DNA from: an uncultured Oscillospiraceae bacterium
GTDB taxonomy: Bacteria > Bacillota > Clostridia > Oscillospirales > Oscillospiraceae
NCBI GenBank assembly: GCA_934589145.1
Contig: CAKTNW010000016.1
Location: 1 to 36,344, forward strand
DNA length: 36,344 nt
Reading direction: 5' to 3'
The position numbers were made by a program, and so were the translations under genes. Each line of letters opens with the position of its first letter. Within the stretch, counting starts at the first letter, position 1. A model generated the notes under the pieces. The model saw only the letters and a program-made list of their open reading frames with translations. It was not told the DNA's origin and made no database searches. Positions 36,200-36,344 of this stretch are shown here, piece by piece.

Positions 36200-36230
36200 T
36201 TGACTTCGTGTTACTCGAACTTGTTACAAT
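36200..36230 (+). promoter_or_regulatory. MerR-type promoter with 19-bp spacer and dyad
   Basis: TTGACT (36200-36205), a 19-bp spacer, TACAAT (36225-36230). The spacer contains a near-palindrome, TTCG-T-GT-T-AC-T-CGAA. Extended spacers with dyads are the hallmark of MerR-activated promoters. The target gene is not inside the window. Confidence 0.65.
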
Positions 36231-36231
36231 C

Positions 36232-36260
36232 ATGATAGCATAGCGGCCGCGCGTATGCAA
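36232..36260 (-). promoter_or_regulatory. Candidate promoter of the MerR gene
   Basis: Minus strand TTGCAT (36260-36255), 17-bp spacer, TATCAT (36237-36232), directly upstream of the MerR dyad. Confidence 0.5.
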
Positions 36261-36302
36261 ATACAAGTTTGGAGTCCTGCAAATAAAAGTCAATAGCAAA
36301 AA

Positions 36303-36328
36303 CAAAAAAGCCCCGCAAAATTTGCGAG
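36303..36328 (-). terminator. Terminator entering from the right edge
   Basis: CCCGCAAA pairs with TTTGCGAG with one mismatch, and the plus-strand A-run at 36304-36309 becomes a T-run on the minus strand. It probably ends a minus-strand gene located beyond the window. Confidence 0.55.
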
Positions 36329-36344
36329 ACTGAAAATGGGTACA

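Overview
The window looks like chromosomal DNA from a GC-rich gut-type Firmicute, most likely in the Oscillospirales (Flavonifractor/Lawsonibacter-like). This is inferred from strong AGGAGG-type ribosome sites, sigma-A promoters with 17-bp spacers in front of most transcription units, clostridial-type small families (EFR1 ferredoxin, short peptide deformylase, DUF6485-like, Cys-rich KTR, ATC-hydrolase-like) and many small TetR/MerR/MarR/LysR regulators. No rRNA, tRNA, CRISPR array, insertion sequence or integrase was seen.

Layout. 1-530: non-coding DNA with three intrinsic terminators and a degenerate duplicated unit. 533-5796: a small Cys-rich protein, a Vat/CatB-type acetyltransferase (minus strand), then a TetR regulator and a two-subunit ABC transporter resembling the siderophore importers IrtAB/YbtPQ. 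5848-8696: low-molecular-weight phosphatase, then peptide deformylase coupled to an EFR1 ferredoxin, then an unknown membrane protein. 8700-10130: a visibly AT-richer island with a PAPS-reductase-like PP-loop gene behind a promoter and attenuator-like hairpin. 10254-16272: hydrolases, cupin, two paralogous TetR genes, a first ATC-hydrolase-like gene, a lipoprotein and a Cys-rich mini-protein. 16459-20064: a redox cluster (LysR, MerR-like, three flavodoxin-fold proteins, cupin). 20144-23983: a MarR-controlled heterodimeric ABC exporter with complementary degenerate NBDs. 24117-28269: a hairpin-rich spacer, then a glycosyltransferase, response regulator and histidine kinase on the minus strand. 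28582-29884: two more ATC-hydrolase-like genes. 30086-33175: a six-gene minus-strand operon (isochorismatase-like hydrolase, CPBP protease, two acetyltransferases, DUF3795, kinase-like protein) behind a promoter buried in a 32-bp palindrome. 33469-36178: TetR, amidohydrolase with a small unknown partner, MerR.

The most interesting signal links three distant loci. The element GTTAG-N6-CTAAC/T lies just before the ABC importer-like pair (2294-2309), before the first ATC-hydrolase-like gene (12683-12698) and before the ATC-hydrolase-like pair (28538-28553). The two ATC leaders also share an architecture: a promoter with a 17-bp spacer, about 50 nt of leader, a terminator hairpin with a purine-rich tetraloop and U-tract, then the GTTAG element. 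Both leaders offer an alternative pairing that would dissolve the terminator. This suggests a regulon, possibly responding to metal or a metallophore, that joins a transporter to three members of a poorly understood Cys-rich enzyme family. Other non-coding candidates are a putative small RNA at 29886-30004 (minus), a 38-bp dispersed palindromic repeat, and promoter/terminator overlaps.
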